Below, piece by piece: positions 12,097 to 23,988 of a stretch of DNA of 64,000 bases (position 1 is its first letter; each line of letters starts with the position of its first letter). Under the pieces are notes generated by a model. The model searched no databases and was not told the origin of the DNA. It worked only from the letters and a program-made list of their open reading frames with translations. This DNA is from Argentina anserina (lineage: Eukaryota > Streptophyta > Magnoliopsida > Rosales > Rosaceae). The stretch covers positions 24,118,001 to 24,182,000 of the forward strand of contig NC_065877.1 in NCBI RefSeq assembly GCF_933775445.1, read 5' to 3'. Both the position numbers and the translations under genes were made by a program.

Positions 12097-12619
12097 CTTT
12101 GTAGAGGACCTTAGAAGACTATATGGAGAAGTATATATATGGCTACAAGCTGACTCTGTTTTGCTTGGGGTCTAGGAAGAGCTTTTAGTAAGCCCAGCGG
12201 TATTTTCGTTTCTGTATGTTCTTTTTTCTTTGGGAAATCCAAAAAGAACCATTTTGTGAATTAGAAATCTTCAAGTTCTTAAGCTCCCAAATTCTGACTG
12301 TTGATTGTAGTTTAAGCAAGGAACTTGAAACCCAAGTTTAGAACTGCTTAAGACGTTTATGCAGGATTATCTGAAGCAATGTTTACCGTGATACATAAAA
12401 CCCTAAACGCCGAGAGATCTAATAAATCAAATTAAAAACCATACGACTATACTCGTACTCAGAGTAAAACTTGTGCACTCTCTATTGCTGTGGTGAATGC
12501 ATCTCAATCAATTTCAAAAAAGGGAGAATAGTGACTGCTTTACTTATTGTGGAAGAATAATATACTATTTGCTGACGGCTGATGGAAACAAATTTGTCGA
12601 CCACCCTCTATTTACACAT

Positions 12620-12728
12620 CTTGTGTCCACCTTTCTAAACTCATGTCATGTGTCCAATTGCTCAATTATTATCTAAATATGAGTTGAAAAAAAAACACAT
12701 GACATGAGTTTAGAATGGTGGGCACAAG
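12620..12728. repeat. near-perfect 34-bp hairpin (small foldback)
   Basis: The arm 12620-12653 is the inverted complement of 12695-12728 at 32 of 34 positions, around a 41-bp loop. Weaker pairing continues outward to about 12600 and 12747. It is a small foldback element or inverted repeat able to form a stem if transcribed. No target duplication was identified. Confidence 0.8.
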
Positions 12729-14670
12729 GTGGGCAAATGAATGATGGTTAGCAAATTTGCTTCCACGACTGACAGCTGAGACAAAAACACGGTAGACAAA
12801 ATTAGCGCTATGAAAAAGATCAATTTATCTATTAATAGTGCTAAGCGTATGTATGCTACTGCTGTGAATGGAAGGAACCACTTTGTGATATCCTGTCTCA
12901 AACAATCCTCCACCAAAGGGACTTCATTTTGAACGAGCTTTGACATTTTAATTGGACCAACCAAACCTCAAGCACTTTCATGAGGACATTCGCACAGGAT
13001 ACTAATTGCTAAGCCTATCAAGGACAAACATGTAAATATTTCTTCATATATTACTTTCAGCATTACATTTATAGTGTAACACGTTTGTAGTCTTGTACCT
13101 CAACAGTATGCAAAGATATGGTATCCATACATTTGAGCAAATCCGATCATGAAGCTGACTCTCTCAACCGCATATAAAGGTCATAAAAAATAAAAAACAA
13201 ACAAACCCGCAGCATCCGTTCGTTACCTTGTTAAGGATCTCGGTGAGTCTAAAAGTCCCAGCCCTAGGTAGCTATATATGAGAAAACATAAATAGAGCAC
13301 AATCTTGACATACATCTTCAATGAAACCAATGTTCTATTCCTTCATAAAATAATCGGAACTACACGTTGAAGGTGAACTCTCATAGTTTGTGGCTAATCA
13401 GTTACCCAACATATGAAATCACTTAGCATGTTCAAAAAATGGAAACAAGGAGCCAATTAGTGATGCTAATCATCAAACTAACTCATAACTTGCCCAACTT
13501 CAGATGTAATCAAATTCCACTTTTCATTTGATTGCAACATATATAACAATCAAGCATTTTTTAGCGTTAAACACAAGTTATAGGCGTATAGCTAAACCAG
13601 AATGTGTGACTAACAATCATATAGACAAAGCATGAAAATAAAAATTGCACAAGCATTACAAGGTTTTCTGCAGCAAATTTCTTGATGGTTGTACAATAGC
13701 ATCCAACCAAATTAAAAAATATATATATATATTACTAAGAACTCCTTCAGACTAAAGAAATCATGATAACACCAACAATATAAACTGAAATGATAATGCT
13801 TATCTTGTGGAAACAGAAAGAAGAGAGAGAGAAAAATGTAATCAGAAGCATAACATGCATTGCTCCACCTAAAATTGTACATTATGATTTTTCCTATAAC
13901 AATTCATACCTCATGTGCTTAAAACTTCCATCATTTGAAGCACTGTACCAAACTTCTACAAGAGATCTATGTAAATTATCACCAGCATAGACAAAAGAAT
14001 CCACAGACTAAAGTATTTCTTCTCATCCAATCTTGGATGTGGTATTCATGAGCTTTATCCCTTAAGCTCCTTTGAAGAAATGGAAATGATCCCTCTATAA
14101 CTCCACAATTCTTGCATGTTGTGTCTCACCTCAGTCAAACATCTGTATAGATTTTGTTCCAAATTAATTTTGCATAACATTAAAACAACTTGTGAAGAAA
14201 GACACAGGCAATGATGCAATTTCTTTTTGTAAATTCTTTATACAGTTGGGGACAATTGAAACATACGCAGAAGGTAATCTTAATGCAAGCCATGGAACAG
14301 TCCTAGGATTTAACTCATTTAAGCATGAATTATAGAGATGAGTGTCTTTCTATAAAAACAAGGGCATCTGCAGCATATAAGTTCCTCCTACATATGTTTA
14401 TGACGGTAGAATCTCACGAAATAAGCAGGCAATTAAAGTAGCAAGATTATTGTTTACTCTTCATTGAGGACTCAACAGAGCAAATTTTAGTTTAGTGAGA
14501 ACAACAAACAATTACGAAACAACTACAAGTTCCTGTTGTGCTCATCAATAAGTAGCAGAAATAGCAAAAAAAAAATCCTCATTAAGGACAAATCGATAAA
14601 GCTACTTGACTAAATTTAATATTAGCAACAGAATATAATGTTTCACACTTTTTCGTTTTACTTCCATATA
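12729..14670. other. gene-free intergenic DNA
   Basis: No ORF with a recognisable domain on either strand. It contains a short (AT)n run near 13713-13730. The end nearest 14670 is probably the 3' untranslated region of the SYS1 gene, which is read leftwards. Nothing else is supported. Confidence 0.6.
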
Positions 14671-15352
14671 CTAAGCGGTAGGGGAATTCTTACTTGAGCG
14701 ATATCGTGCTGTAGGGATCATGATCTCCTGCAGTTCACGTTTCATGCAGAGATATATACCTAGCCAAGCCATCACTCCAATTCCAGTACCATTTACAACC
14801 CACCACGTTATTGAAGAAGGCCAACCCCCATAACCAATGCAGATACAGAGATGGACAATGTACACGGTGACTGAAAAATCTAAGCACCTTTTCGACCTCT
14901 CAATCAAAAGATATAGATATCCAGCGCTGCAAACAAACAACACACAAAGTCACCTAAACTGTCCATCTCAGTATATCCACTAATTCTTTTCACAATTCTC
15001 AAACACACATTTTTCTTCCACAAACTCTATGAATTCCACATCTACAAGCTTTAGATATAACACGAAAGAATTATAATAACTGAATGCAGGATAAACAATC
15101 CAACTAAATAGCGCGACGGAGTTCTCACCTGGCAAGTGCACTGAGCACAAAGGAGGCAATGACACACCACCCGGTGACAGTAGAGACGGTGACAGTGGCA
15201 AAATCAAAGAAATACACAAGGGTCATACGGGACACGCGAGTCCCAACAAGAGCAGCCAAGAAGAACCCAAGAGTGAGATAGTAGAGACACTGAAGGCACA
15301 CAATTTGGACAAGAATGAGCCAAGGGTCCCATACTACTGCACCATAGAACAT
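14671..15352 (-). CDS. SYS1: SYS1 homologue, Golgi/TGN membrane protein, 159 aa
   Basis: SYS1 is a four-helix Golgi membrane protein that recruits the small GTPase ARL3/ARFRP1 to the trans-Golgi. Two coding exons on the minus strand, 15129-15352 and 14671-14926, join in frame (480 nt) with a clean GTGAG donor and TTGCAG acceptor. The protein opens MFYGAVVWDPWLILVQIVC, has the hydrophobic run FDFATVTVSTVTGW, then the family-typical CLDFSVTVYIVHL and GGWPSSITWWVVNGTG, and ends in a short polar tail after EYLCM-like IYLCMKRELQEI. Length matches the family (about 150-160). The leader is probably spliced, since the region 15353-15800 has UTR-like sequence and a TTTAG just upstream of the ATG. Start choice is secure by homology. 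Confidence 0.92.
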
Positions 15353-15820
15353 TGTCTATCACTAAAGATTGTATTTTTAAGATCCTCCAAAACTCTGAAT
15401 TGACTAGTATTGATTCCAAGAAATGATGAAGCAACTAGAACATAACCAAAGTCAGTAATTTCAGCGTCTGAGCTATAAAGAGGTTCCCCAATAGCCCAGG
15501 CATCAGGAGTAAAGCACAAAGCTTTGAGACCTGGGATTGATTTTTGAGCCTAATTAGAAACAGGGTTTAGAACCCATCAAGATTTCGATCTGAAAGCAAC
15601 ACATAACCCAACAAAAGATGTGAAATTTGCGAAATGAAAAAACTGAAATTGAATGGTGTGAGAGAGAGAGAGATGAACCTTGTGGGAAGGAAACCCAGAT
15701 TCGATCTGGGAATTGAGAGCTAAGGGAGGAACCGTGGAGTTGCAGAGAAGACGATGCGTACAGTAATGGCCTTAATAGCAATTTTGAGCTTCCCTTTCCC
15801 CTTTTTCCTCTGTTGCTGTG

Positions 15821-15828
15821 TATTTAAA
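15821..15828 (-). promoter_or_regulatory. TATA-like box for the SYS1 gene
   Basis: TTTAAATA on the minus strand, about 470 bp upstream of the SYS1 ATG. It is followed by a pyrimidine-rich leader that includes a (CT)n run near 15661-15673. The distance fits a leader containing one intron. Positional inference only. Confidence 0.45.
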
Positions 15829-16020
15829 TCGTATCTGGTTTCTCTTTTTTATTCTTCAACTTCAAGGTTGATAATGGCATACATACTTATATAGGTTATA
15901 TATGCAAGTATATATCCTGTATTAGGTAGAGTGCAACTTTAAAAAAAAAAATATAATGAGAAGCTATTAGTGATCCAAAAAATTATGACAGTATAGAATG
16001 ACCGGTTTTAGATTGGATTC

Positions 16021-16523
16021 TAGGGCTGGGCAAAAAGCCCGAAGAAGAAAAAAAACCCGGACTGGACCGCCGGGCTCGTCCGGGCGGGCCGGGTTTTTTG
16101 CCGGGCTCATATGTTGTCATGTGATAAACGGGCCGGGCTTTGTTATGTCCGGGCCGGTCCCGGGCCTTCAAATCTTAAAAAAAAAAACCCGAAAACCCGG
16201 GACATTAGGTGTTATTATGTAATTGGCTTTCGTAAGTGATTATAAACTTATAGAATAGATACAATGACACTGGAACATAACCAAATAACCTTAAACTTAA
16301 CTAATTCAAATCTCATGATTCCCATTGTCGTCGCCTTGCACTGCCGATTCGCCGCCAACTAGCCAAAAACAGAGTTAGGCCCGGAAAACCGGGCGGGCTC
16401 GGCCCGGATGTTACCGGTCCGGGTTTTACCCGGGCCCTGATTTTTATAGAAAAAAACCCGGCCCGTCACACTACAACCGGGCCCTGAAAAAAAAAGCCCG
16501 GGCTGGGCCCGTGCCCAGCCCTA
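16021..16523. mobile_element. GC-rich non-autonomous hAT-type element (503 bp)
   Basis: The ends TAGGGCTGGGC and GCCCAGCCCTA are perfect 11-bp terminal inverted repeats. They are flanked by TTGGATTC (16013-16020) and CTGGATTC (16524-16531), an 8-bp target duplication with one change. The interior is packed with CCGGGC/GCCCGG words and is far more GC-rich than its surroundings, but has no transposase. The 8-bp duplication and TAGGG end place it with hAT elements. Confidence 0.85.
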
Positions 16524-16531
16524 CTGGATTC

Positions 16532-18690
16532 TATACTATATCAAGATATGTAGTCTTACAAGTATGTCACTATGTCACAAGCAAGGACTACAATATCAAG
16601 GATACCAAAAATTTCGACCTTCTAAAAAATGGATATTTCGATAGAAATATCGATCTTGATATAATTTCCATAAAAAAATTGAAAGTATTTAAAATTATTA
16701 AGACCAAATATATATTATAATGTGCATGAAATAACCATAGTATCTATCTCAGTTGAGTTGGTTAAGGAGTTGAGGTTCCCCATGTGCACTTTAATTTTGT
16801 CTCAATTTTTTAAAGTTGAGCGAGATTAAAGATATAATATCGCGATCTTTTCGACGATATTTCACCAAAAATATCGATATTTTAGACCTTGGTCACAAGT
16901 CACAACTAGTGATACTATCTGCCGGAACAAGCCCAATCTCTTACCATAGTTTAAGCATTTGAGGTTAAGGCCATGAGTTTTTTAACAAAAGATGAACCGT
17001 TCATGTTAGACCGGTATTAAGGTGAACATCTCACCGTCTTACAAGCCGCGAGTTGTTTATCAAAAGATGGACCAGTATTGGGAAAATTCTATGGTGTGCT
17101 GTTGTATAGCATACAACAGCAACACCCATCACACATTCACACCACCACCCCGCGTGCATCAGTCTCTTCCCCCTCTATCCACTGTCAAATCCTACTATAT
17201 GACATACACACGTTGTACAGCAGATGAACCCCCAGTATTTTGCATTAGATGAGCATTACAAGGAACCACTTCGCCAACTTACATGGTGTATCCTAGTAGT
17301 GTGCAAACATTCCTACATACTGACCAAACAAGCAACTTTAAACCCCATTAATGTCTATTGATAAAGTGACAAAATTAAATTGTTGATTACAGATACAGTT
17401 TGGAGACCCACCTTCAATTGCATAAGCCTGATGCCAAGAGATCTCGCCAACTCCACCGAACTCATTATGATGACTACAAAGATGGGAAGACAAGAGAAAG
17501 CGGAAGAAACTTACCAGACCAGGGCTAGTCAGGGCTAGGTGACCAAAGCCAATTGATAATTGACACATACCCTACTTTCGTATAACTGTCAACGAAGAGT
17601 TTAACTTCAAAGGACAAATGACTTTAACATAGAGAGATATGCACATATGCTGATGAACCCCTTCAATCAAGTTGAATGTCATCTCTTAGAGAAGGTTGAA
17701 TGGTTGATTACTTAATTCTTAGTGGATGAATAATCTTCCGAATTTTACAAGGGACGGGTCATCTCTGTGGATTCATCTCTTGTGGAAGAAAGCTGCATCA
17801 CTCAATACTCATTGCGAAGGCCAAGAAAAAGGGAGTGGCACTTTTGCTGCTCATCAACTATTAAGAGAGGGACTTTACAAACATTCATAATATTTAGTTC
17901 ACGCATGCTTGAGTTTAGATCGGGATTGAGAGAGGGACTGAGCTCTGGACTTGAGTTTAACAGATTCAAGTTCCATCTTTTTCTGTTAACAACTTTAAAA
18001 TTTGGTTAGGAGAAAAGTGACATGTGTCAGCATTTAATTGGCTTTGGTTAACTAACCCTGACCAGAGTTGGTTAGGTAAGTTATTTCCAAACCAAGCGGC
18101 CGCTAAAGGGGAGACCCTAGCGGGGTGCTCATTCTCTTTCTCCAATCGTTTGTAACTTCAGTTTTAATTTTTCATTTTTCACATTTCACATTGGTTTTAT
18201 AGTCTATTTTTTTGTGGAAAGTAGTATTGTATTAGAGGTCATATGCCACTCTTTAGATGATGATCTTTCTTTTGTTATGCTTTTAAGACCATGTTTAATC
18301 CAAGATTACAAACCAAGGGAGATCAGTGGTGGACATAAAATCCCCACACTCATCCATTTCTAAAACTAGCTATTACAGTGGTTAATGACTTAGAGTATTT
18401 AATTGTAACATAATTTATTCTAGAATCATTTAATATGGCCAATCTAAAAGCATATTGTATATAGAGACAATTATCCTCATTTACACTACACTAAAAATCA
18501 ACCGAAATTAATATAGCTAGTCCATGTGACGATACTACAACTGTGGAATTGACCTATACGATAGGACTAAACTGCACCACCAAAGGAACAACAAGAGTGA
18601 AAACATGTGCCGCCCTCTTTTCTTCACCCTAACCCTTCTCTCACTTTGTGGTGGTGGTTGTGGTTTTGTTGATTCCGGTTGAAGTCAAGC
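16532..18690. other. gene-free intergenic DNA
   Basis: No recognisable gene. Between 16600 and 16880 the words GATATT and TATCGATAT recur in both orientations, suggesting a decayed repeat, but no ends could be set. The short frames from 17000 to 18000 show no domain or splice pattern. Confidence 0.5.
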
Positions 18691-19173
18691 ATGTGGGTGG
18701 TTTCTACCATCCTTTTTCTTAATTCCCTTCTCTTTCCAAGATTTGGTCTTGGTGGTGAAGATGGATTTTTTAGGGGATTGGCATCTATGGTCTTGTTATT
18801 GCTTTTATGTGGTTTTAAGCGGCGGAGGAGGTTTGTTTATGGAGCGGCAAGAGGGAAGATGGGATCATGGCAGAATGGGTCCTATTTGGAGTTGACGTTG
18901 GCTGATATCGATGTTGTCAAGTCTTTCTTCGGTGGCACCGACGTTGATGGTTTGAACGATGTCCTTCGATTTTCGACGAGTGCGGTTGAGTTGTGGTGGG
19001 CAGATATGGACTCGACATGGCATCCCGATGAGGTGGGGAGGCTAGGCACTCTTGCTGGTAACATGGTGGAGGACGATAGTACTATGCTTCTTTGCGACTA
19101 TGGGTCATTGTTGGCGTTGGGCTTCATGCATTGGGCCTGGATTATGGGCTTTATTTTTTGGGCTTTTTGCTAG
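18691..19173 (+). CDS. hypothetical ORF, 160 aa, unrecognised
   Basis: An uninterrupted frame from ATG 18691 to TAG 19173. The N-terminus (MWVVSTILFL, then ASMVLLLLLCGF) is hydrophobic, followed by a basic KRRRR, a more acidic middle and a hydrophobic Trp-rich tail (AWIMGFIFWAFC). I recognise no family. The stretch after it runs to a poly-A-like AAAAAAAAA at 19476-19484 after GTTTATTCAACC, which would fit an old retroposed sequence. It could equally be a chance frame in repeat DNA. Confidence 0.25.
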   Translation: MWVVSTILFLNSLLFPRFGLGGEDGFFRGLASMVLLLLLCGFKRRRRFVYGAARGKMGSWQNGSYLELTLADIDVVKSFFGGTDVDGLNDVLRFSTSAVELWWADMDSTWHPDEVGRLGTLAGNMVEDDSTMLLCDYGSLLALGFMHWAWIMGFIFWAFC

Positions 19174-19689
19174 GCTCTTCTAGTTGGCCTAGATCTTGGA
19201 GATGCCCCCTCTTTATAGGTGGTTTTTAGATTTTTTAATAAGTTAACATAGTCTTGCATTCAATGACACTATTGGTTACTAGTTCTTTTTGGATTGATGC
19301 CTTGATTTGTCAGCATTGAGACTATTAGTGTTAGTTAGCTAAGGTTTAACTTAATTTATTTCGCATGGTTCTAAACTTTTAATGTCTTGAAATCTTATAG
19401 AAGATGTTCCATGTTTATATAAACTTTCCTACTTATCAATCAATATATTGTGAAGATATTGTCGTTTATTCAACCAAAAAAAAACCCCTCCCTCCCTAAA
19501 AAGAGGGGACAACAAATCACCCAACTCAATCTTCTACCTTAACCCATCGCTCAAAGAAGAGAAACAACCAACTGCCCAAAGAAAACCTAACCAAACAATT
19601 ATGAAAAACAAAAGAAAAAATCCAAAATGAAAAAACAAATAGAATGAAAAAAATAAAAAAAGTAAACATTTGCATATATTGGAAGTATC

Positions 19690-21819
19690 GACTTTGGCAC
19701 TTGGCCATCCTCAGTAGGGTCTGCGCGGAAGTCCGGAGCTCTGTGAGAAGTGAGATCAGTAGACGAAACAGTCGAGTTGAGGTAAATAATTCTTTCTTCC
19801 TCCCAATTCCATCCCTCCATTTCCTCCCCTGATTCTAATTGAGAATGCCTTTTAAACTTTAATTACCAACCAAACTAGGGTGCCATCGAGTTGAGTTGAG
19901 AAGTTACTTGATGCTCGATCTGTTTATTAATTGTGCTGTCTATGCAACATCAGTACTTGTATTTGGTCTCTGTTTTACTTATGTAAGTGTATGCTTCCCT
20001 TTGTTGTTTCTTCTCGGATCATATCAGTCAACCTTGTCGAACCCATGTTTCTGTTGTTGTTTGTGGTGAGATCAGAGCCTATTATATAATTGCTGCAATG
20101 AATTTGCTTTTCTTTCTCTGTCAATTATTAATGGGTTTGAATCGTTTGATATCATGGTAATGGTATTATATGACAGTTTGTTTAAATTGAAAGAGGGTGT
20201 CAAGGTTGGGGTTCTTGTTTTCTCCTAGAGCCCTGCAAATTTCAGGGCCGGCCAGAGGGATAAGAGTGAAGACATGATCTCGAGGCCTGTGGTATAGTCT
20301 ACCTATTTTTGGCTGATACTAATATTAGTATACCTATTTTTACCTGTAGAGTGAAACTGTTTTTGCCTTTTATTTCTTACTCTTAGTGAAACCATACATT
20401 TCTTCATGTTTTCCTCCATAGCCTACATGGGTGCAAATTCATAGTTTAACAGTAAAATTGATGATCCTCTTATTGATTTCTTTAGCCTTCATCTGAGATC
20501 AGCTAGCTTAAAGTTGGGCATCATAAAACCAGATTTAGTTGCACTCCCCATTCACATTGCTTTTCTCAAGTTCAAGTATTTGGACGAATACTTCTTTGTA
20601 TTTGGCCAGATCTTGTTTCTCCATAATGCTTTACCATTTATCTCTTCTCTTTTATTAAATACTCAATATATGCGACATAAGAATTTGGATCGTACCTTAA
20701 TTGTGTAGCATACAAAGTATTTGTTGGTGAGGAACTAATCAAACGAGGGTGGAACTACATAAGGGACAAGATGGGTCATTGGCCCCTCTTTCCCTTAAGT
20801 TCATTTAGACTGTGTCTCTAGACCTAAAAAAACAGAAACAGAGGGATTTGTTTTCCTGCGTTCATGCATATGATGTAGTCATTGATGCCTAACAAGTTTT
20901 ACCCAGATGGTATTTATTCTCTATTTGTTCTTGACATTGAAAATTTCCATACTATTTAAAAGTTTCTAATCAGTTATTTTACAGGTTGCTGAAGAATTTG
21001 TTGATCAGTTTATGTTGTTCCTTTGTTGAAGAGACTCAGATAACTCAATTGGCTGAAATCTCCACCTCCAAGTATGTCCTTATATAAGCGCTATTTCATT
21101 TCTCTATCATTAACTTATGCCAATTTTCTTTCCATATTATGGATCATTTGCTTTTTGTGCACCATATGAGATCACCTGTGAGACCTTTTTTGTGATTACT
21201 TTTTGGCAATCCGACTGTTTAGATTTTGGATCTCCTTAAATAGATTGTACCTGCAAGATGCCAAGGACCCCTAGCCTGTAGATATTGAGGACATTCCTTG
21301 GGTGGAATTTCCGTGCATTTTTTCTTCTGTTAAATCGATATCTTTAGTAGACTAGTGAATGTGAGTGTTGGTTGATTGTCCCCATAGATATGGAGCTCTT
21401 TTTGTTGGTTTATGAGATATTATTGCCTTAGTTTTGGATAATCACTTGGATGAATGAAATTGCATCCTTTCATGTAGTGTGAAATAGAGATGAACCTGAC
21501 AGAATAAAAAGATGACAAGGTCATTACATTAGGATTTTGAAGTATTAGACTTTGTATTTAGAGTTGGAGGACAATTACCAGTGCAATTACTTCGAATATC
21601 AAGAATGCATGTCTATTTATATGATATTTTGGGTAACAAAGTTTCTTTTGTTTTGTCTAGATCGCCCGACATATATTCTTCACCATTGAAATCAAACAAG
21701 CTGACAGGGACTGAAGAGGAATCAAGATTACAGAGAGTAGAGTACGCATCTGTAGACATATAGAGTAATACAATACTGCATGGATAAAGAAGCTCAGAGA
21801 CATTGAGAGTGAAAGAGAT
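19690..21819 (+). promoter_or_regulatory. inferred spliced 5' leader of the DUF716 gene
   Basis: Splice-like junctions suggest non-coding leader exons: one ending at 19781 (GTTGAG before GTAAAT), one at 20985-21071 (TTTTACAG acceptor, GTATGT donor), and one starting at 21661 after the pyrimidine-rich TTTTGTCTAG and running into the coding exon. No long ORF competes in this region. The exon chain is inference from splice-site sequence alone. Confidence 0.4.
21780..21806 (+). other. uORF of 8 codons upstream of the DUF716 start
   Basis: ATG at 21780 opens MDKEAQRH and stops at 21806, only 13 nt before the main ATG at 21820. It lies in the last inferred leader exon, so it would be on the mature mRNA. 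Such a close uORF can lower main-frame translation; this is inferred, not shown. Confidence 0.5.
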
Positions 21820-22740
21820 ATGGCAACCCTAGTGTACCAGATGATATCCTCTGCAGCACTGGTTTCACTGGGACTGTACCACATGGTCGCTACCACACGC
21901 AACCACCTGAGAACACCGCAGTCCTATTTCGCCAGACCCTACCACCCTTTCCCTCTGTCCTCCTCATCCTCACCTTCATTAAACAACCACCGTCTAAGGT
22001 TCCTCCAGCTCTACCTTGTCATGGCATTCCTCACCATCACTATAGTCCACCAGATAGTTGTTTCCTTAGATGCCGATCCACTCCTCAAGGGTCGCTCGCC
22101 AGTCCACTTCTTCACCTCCCTTCAGTCAGCTGCCTCCCTCTTCCTCTTTCTACTCCTCACACTAGTTCTCCTCCTCTCAGAGTGGATCCCATCTTTGCTG
22201 CCCCTCCCCAACGATCTGATCTTCGGCCTCACTGCGGCCCTCTTCTACTTGCAGTCATTTGTCTCTTGGGGCGCCGCCACTGTCCAGACATCCGATCTTC
22301 AGGCCAAATGTGACTCTGTCTCGGGAAGGATCTCTGCCCTAGCTTCCATTCTCTGCCTTGTCTTGGCTTGCCAGCCAAGACTATTCGTGGCAGATGTAGG
22401 TTTGGGTGCCTCCATGTCTCTACAGGGCCTTTGGACCTTGCAGACGGGCCTCTCCCTGTATGTGGAAGCCTTCATTCCGGAGGGCTGTCACAAGCTTCTT
22501 GATGTGGTAAGTGGGGTCGAGGGTTCAACCAAGTGTGACCTGGAGGAGTCCAAGTTAAGGGCTGTGGCAATTCTGGATCTGGTGTTCTTGGTGCACGTAA
22601 CATTTGTGCTGCTTATTATGATGGTCACCTATGCCATGACTGCCAAGTCGGTTGGTATTCGAGCATTAGGTTCTTATGAGGCCTTGCCCACTGACAACAA
22701 CCACATTCAGATGAAAGCCTTGAGTGGCACCCAAGCTTAG
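21820..22740 (+). CDS. DUF716/TMEM45 family multi-pass membrane protein, 306 aa
   Basis: A single coding exon with an intact frame. The hydrophobic segments in order are near residues 7-23 (AALVSLGLYHM), 58-82 (LQLYLVMAFLTITIVHQIVV), 97-121 (very Leu-rich, LFLFLLLTLVLLL), 131-155, 167-205 and a last helix near 252-280. The His and Trp placements (LYHM, HQIV, WGAAT, YVEAF, PEGCHK) fit the TMEM45/DUF716 family, known in plants mostly from stress- or virus-responsive transcripts; the molecular function is unknown. It is Ser/Pro-rich between helices 1 and 2 and ends in a polar tail. The length is typical. The gene stands alone between repeats and the tRNA gene, with an inferred spliced leader. 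Confidence 0.85.
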   Translation: MATLVYQMISSAALVSLGLYHMVATTRNHLRTPQSYFARPYHPFPLSSSSSPSLNNHRLRFLQLYLVMAFLTITIVHQIVVSLDADPLLKGRSPVHFFTSLQSAASLFLFLLLTLVLLLSEWIPSLLPLPNDLIFGLTAALFYLQSFVSWGAATVQTSDLQAKCDSVSGRISALASILCLVLACQPRLFVADVGLGASMSLQGLWTLQTGLSLYVEAFIPEGCHKLLDVVSGVEGSTKCDLEESKLRAVAILDLVFLVHVTFVLLIMMVTYAMTAKSVGIRALGSYEALPTDNNHIQMKALSGTQA

Positions 22741-23459
22741 GCTATTAGAAGAAGCAAGAAAAAAAGGAAGTTTGAGTTTAATTAGATACACTCATGCAGA
22801 GCGCCTAAGACATTGATTTTGTACCTTTAATCATCTAGAGTTTTGTGTGTTATTTATCACTGGGGTCATTGATATCCATGTTGAAGATTTTGATAACTGG
22901 TTCACTCTACAAGGTGCACCCCTTCTCTGTTTAACTGTTCGTAGCCAGGCAGCTGCATTCTGCTTAAAAATCTCTTTCTGTTCTACTGGTTAACCAGGGT
23001 ATTGAATTGCGTATAAGAACATCAAACATAATATTCGACAACATCTTCTCTGGAAAATTCGACTAAAAACGGCTGCTGATATGCATATTCTTCAGTTGTA
23101 AGTTGAGTTTGATTCAGTAGTGTGCAGTTGGTGCAAATGCTGACTTTTACACTCATCCCCTTTGATCTCTCGACTGGTTCCTTGAACTTCATGAAGAGTA
23201 TAGGAAGTGCGCAGCTAGGTTACATTCTCAGAGAGTGCATAGCGCAGTGTCATGACAGCTGATGCTTTACACAAGAACAGTGTCAATAACACACCTCCCA
23301 TCCATGCTGCGCAAAGTCTCTTGATGATATTGCTACTGTTTCTAGAGGTAGGATGAACTCCTATTTCAACTCTTACTCTTTCTGTTGTTGTTTGCTTGAA
23401 TCTTGGAAATCCATTTTCCAACGTATCTAGCAAATAAAGGGTGCAATGTTTAATATGGC

Positions 23460-23533
23460 GACCGCATAGCGCAGTGGATTAGCGCGTTTGACTTCGGATC
23501 AAAAGGTCGTGGGTTCGACTCCCACTGTGGTCG
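23460..23533 (+). tRNA. tRNA-Arg (anticodon UCG)
   Basis: A complete cloverleaf can be folded by eye. The acceptor GACCGCA pairs with TGTGGTC (one G-U). The D stem is GCGC/GCGC. The anticodon stem TTTGA/TCAAA has loop CTTCGGA, giving anticodon TCG. The T stem GTGGG/CCCAC has loop TTCGACT, and the discriminator base is G. The internal A box TAGCGCAGTGG and B box GGTTCGACTCC match RNA polymerase III consensus. A TTTT run near 23553 can serve as terminator. There is no intron and no encoded CCA, as expected for a nuclear gene. Confidence 0.95.
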
Positions 23534-23769
23534 TAAAGGTAAATTACATTTTACCTTTTCTTTTTACCACTGTAGTCGATGGTTCGCATCTTCAATTTTC
23601 GTAGTTTATAGATTCTAACAACAACCGCCTGTATATCTTATATATAAACAGCTCAAAGAAGCTAGGGGAAGACACATTTCAGTAGCATTCAATCTGCTAG
23701 TTAAAACAGCCTAGGTGTTCTCCCATTTTCTTTTTAAATATAAAGTCTAGGTGTTTTTTTAGAAGAGAG

Positions 23770-23988
23770 ATGGCAATGGAGGTAAACAAAGTAATCTTCA
23801 AAGTGTTTGTTTTCATTTGGCTTACATTACTGATAGGGCAGTACATCTTTATCATTTTGATCTTGGTAAAGTGGTTTTTCTGCTTGAAAAACTGCCTCTT
23901 ACCAACTGGTCCTTTTGATGGCCAAAGAAAACCTCAATACTTCTGCACTCTGGGTTCTGCTTCCTCTCCATATCAGCACCGACCTTAA
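23770..23988 (+). CDS. possible small membrane peptide, 72 aa
   Basis: The frame opens MAMEVNKVIFK at 23770, has one strong membrane helix at about residues 9-37 (IWLTLLIGQYIFIILILV), and a hydrophilic tail ending PYQHRP. The ATG has a purine-rich context (GAGAGATGGC). No family was recognised and no neighbour supports it. It may be chance in a 230-bp interval after the tRNA gene. Confidence 0.25.
   Translation: MAMEVNKVIFKVFVFIWLTLLIGQYIFIILILVKWFFCLKNCLLPTGPFDGQRKPQYFCTLGSASSPYQHRP

Noticed and set aside
16740..16790. tRNA-like or SINE-like head (CTCAGTTGAGTTGGTTAAGG)
   Set aside because: No second promoter box, tail or duplication was found.
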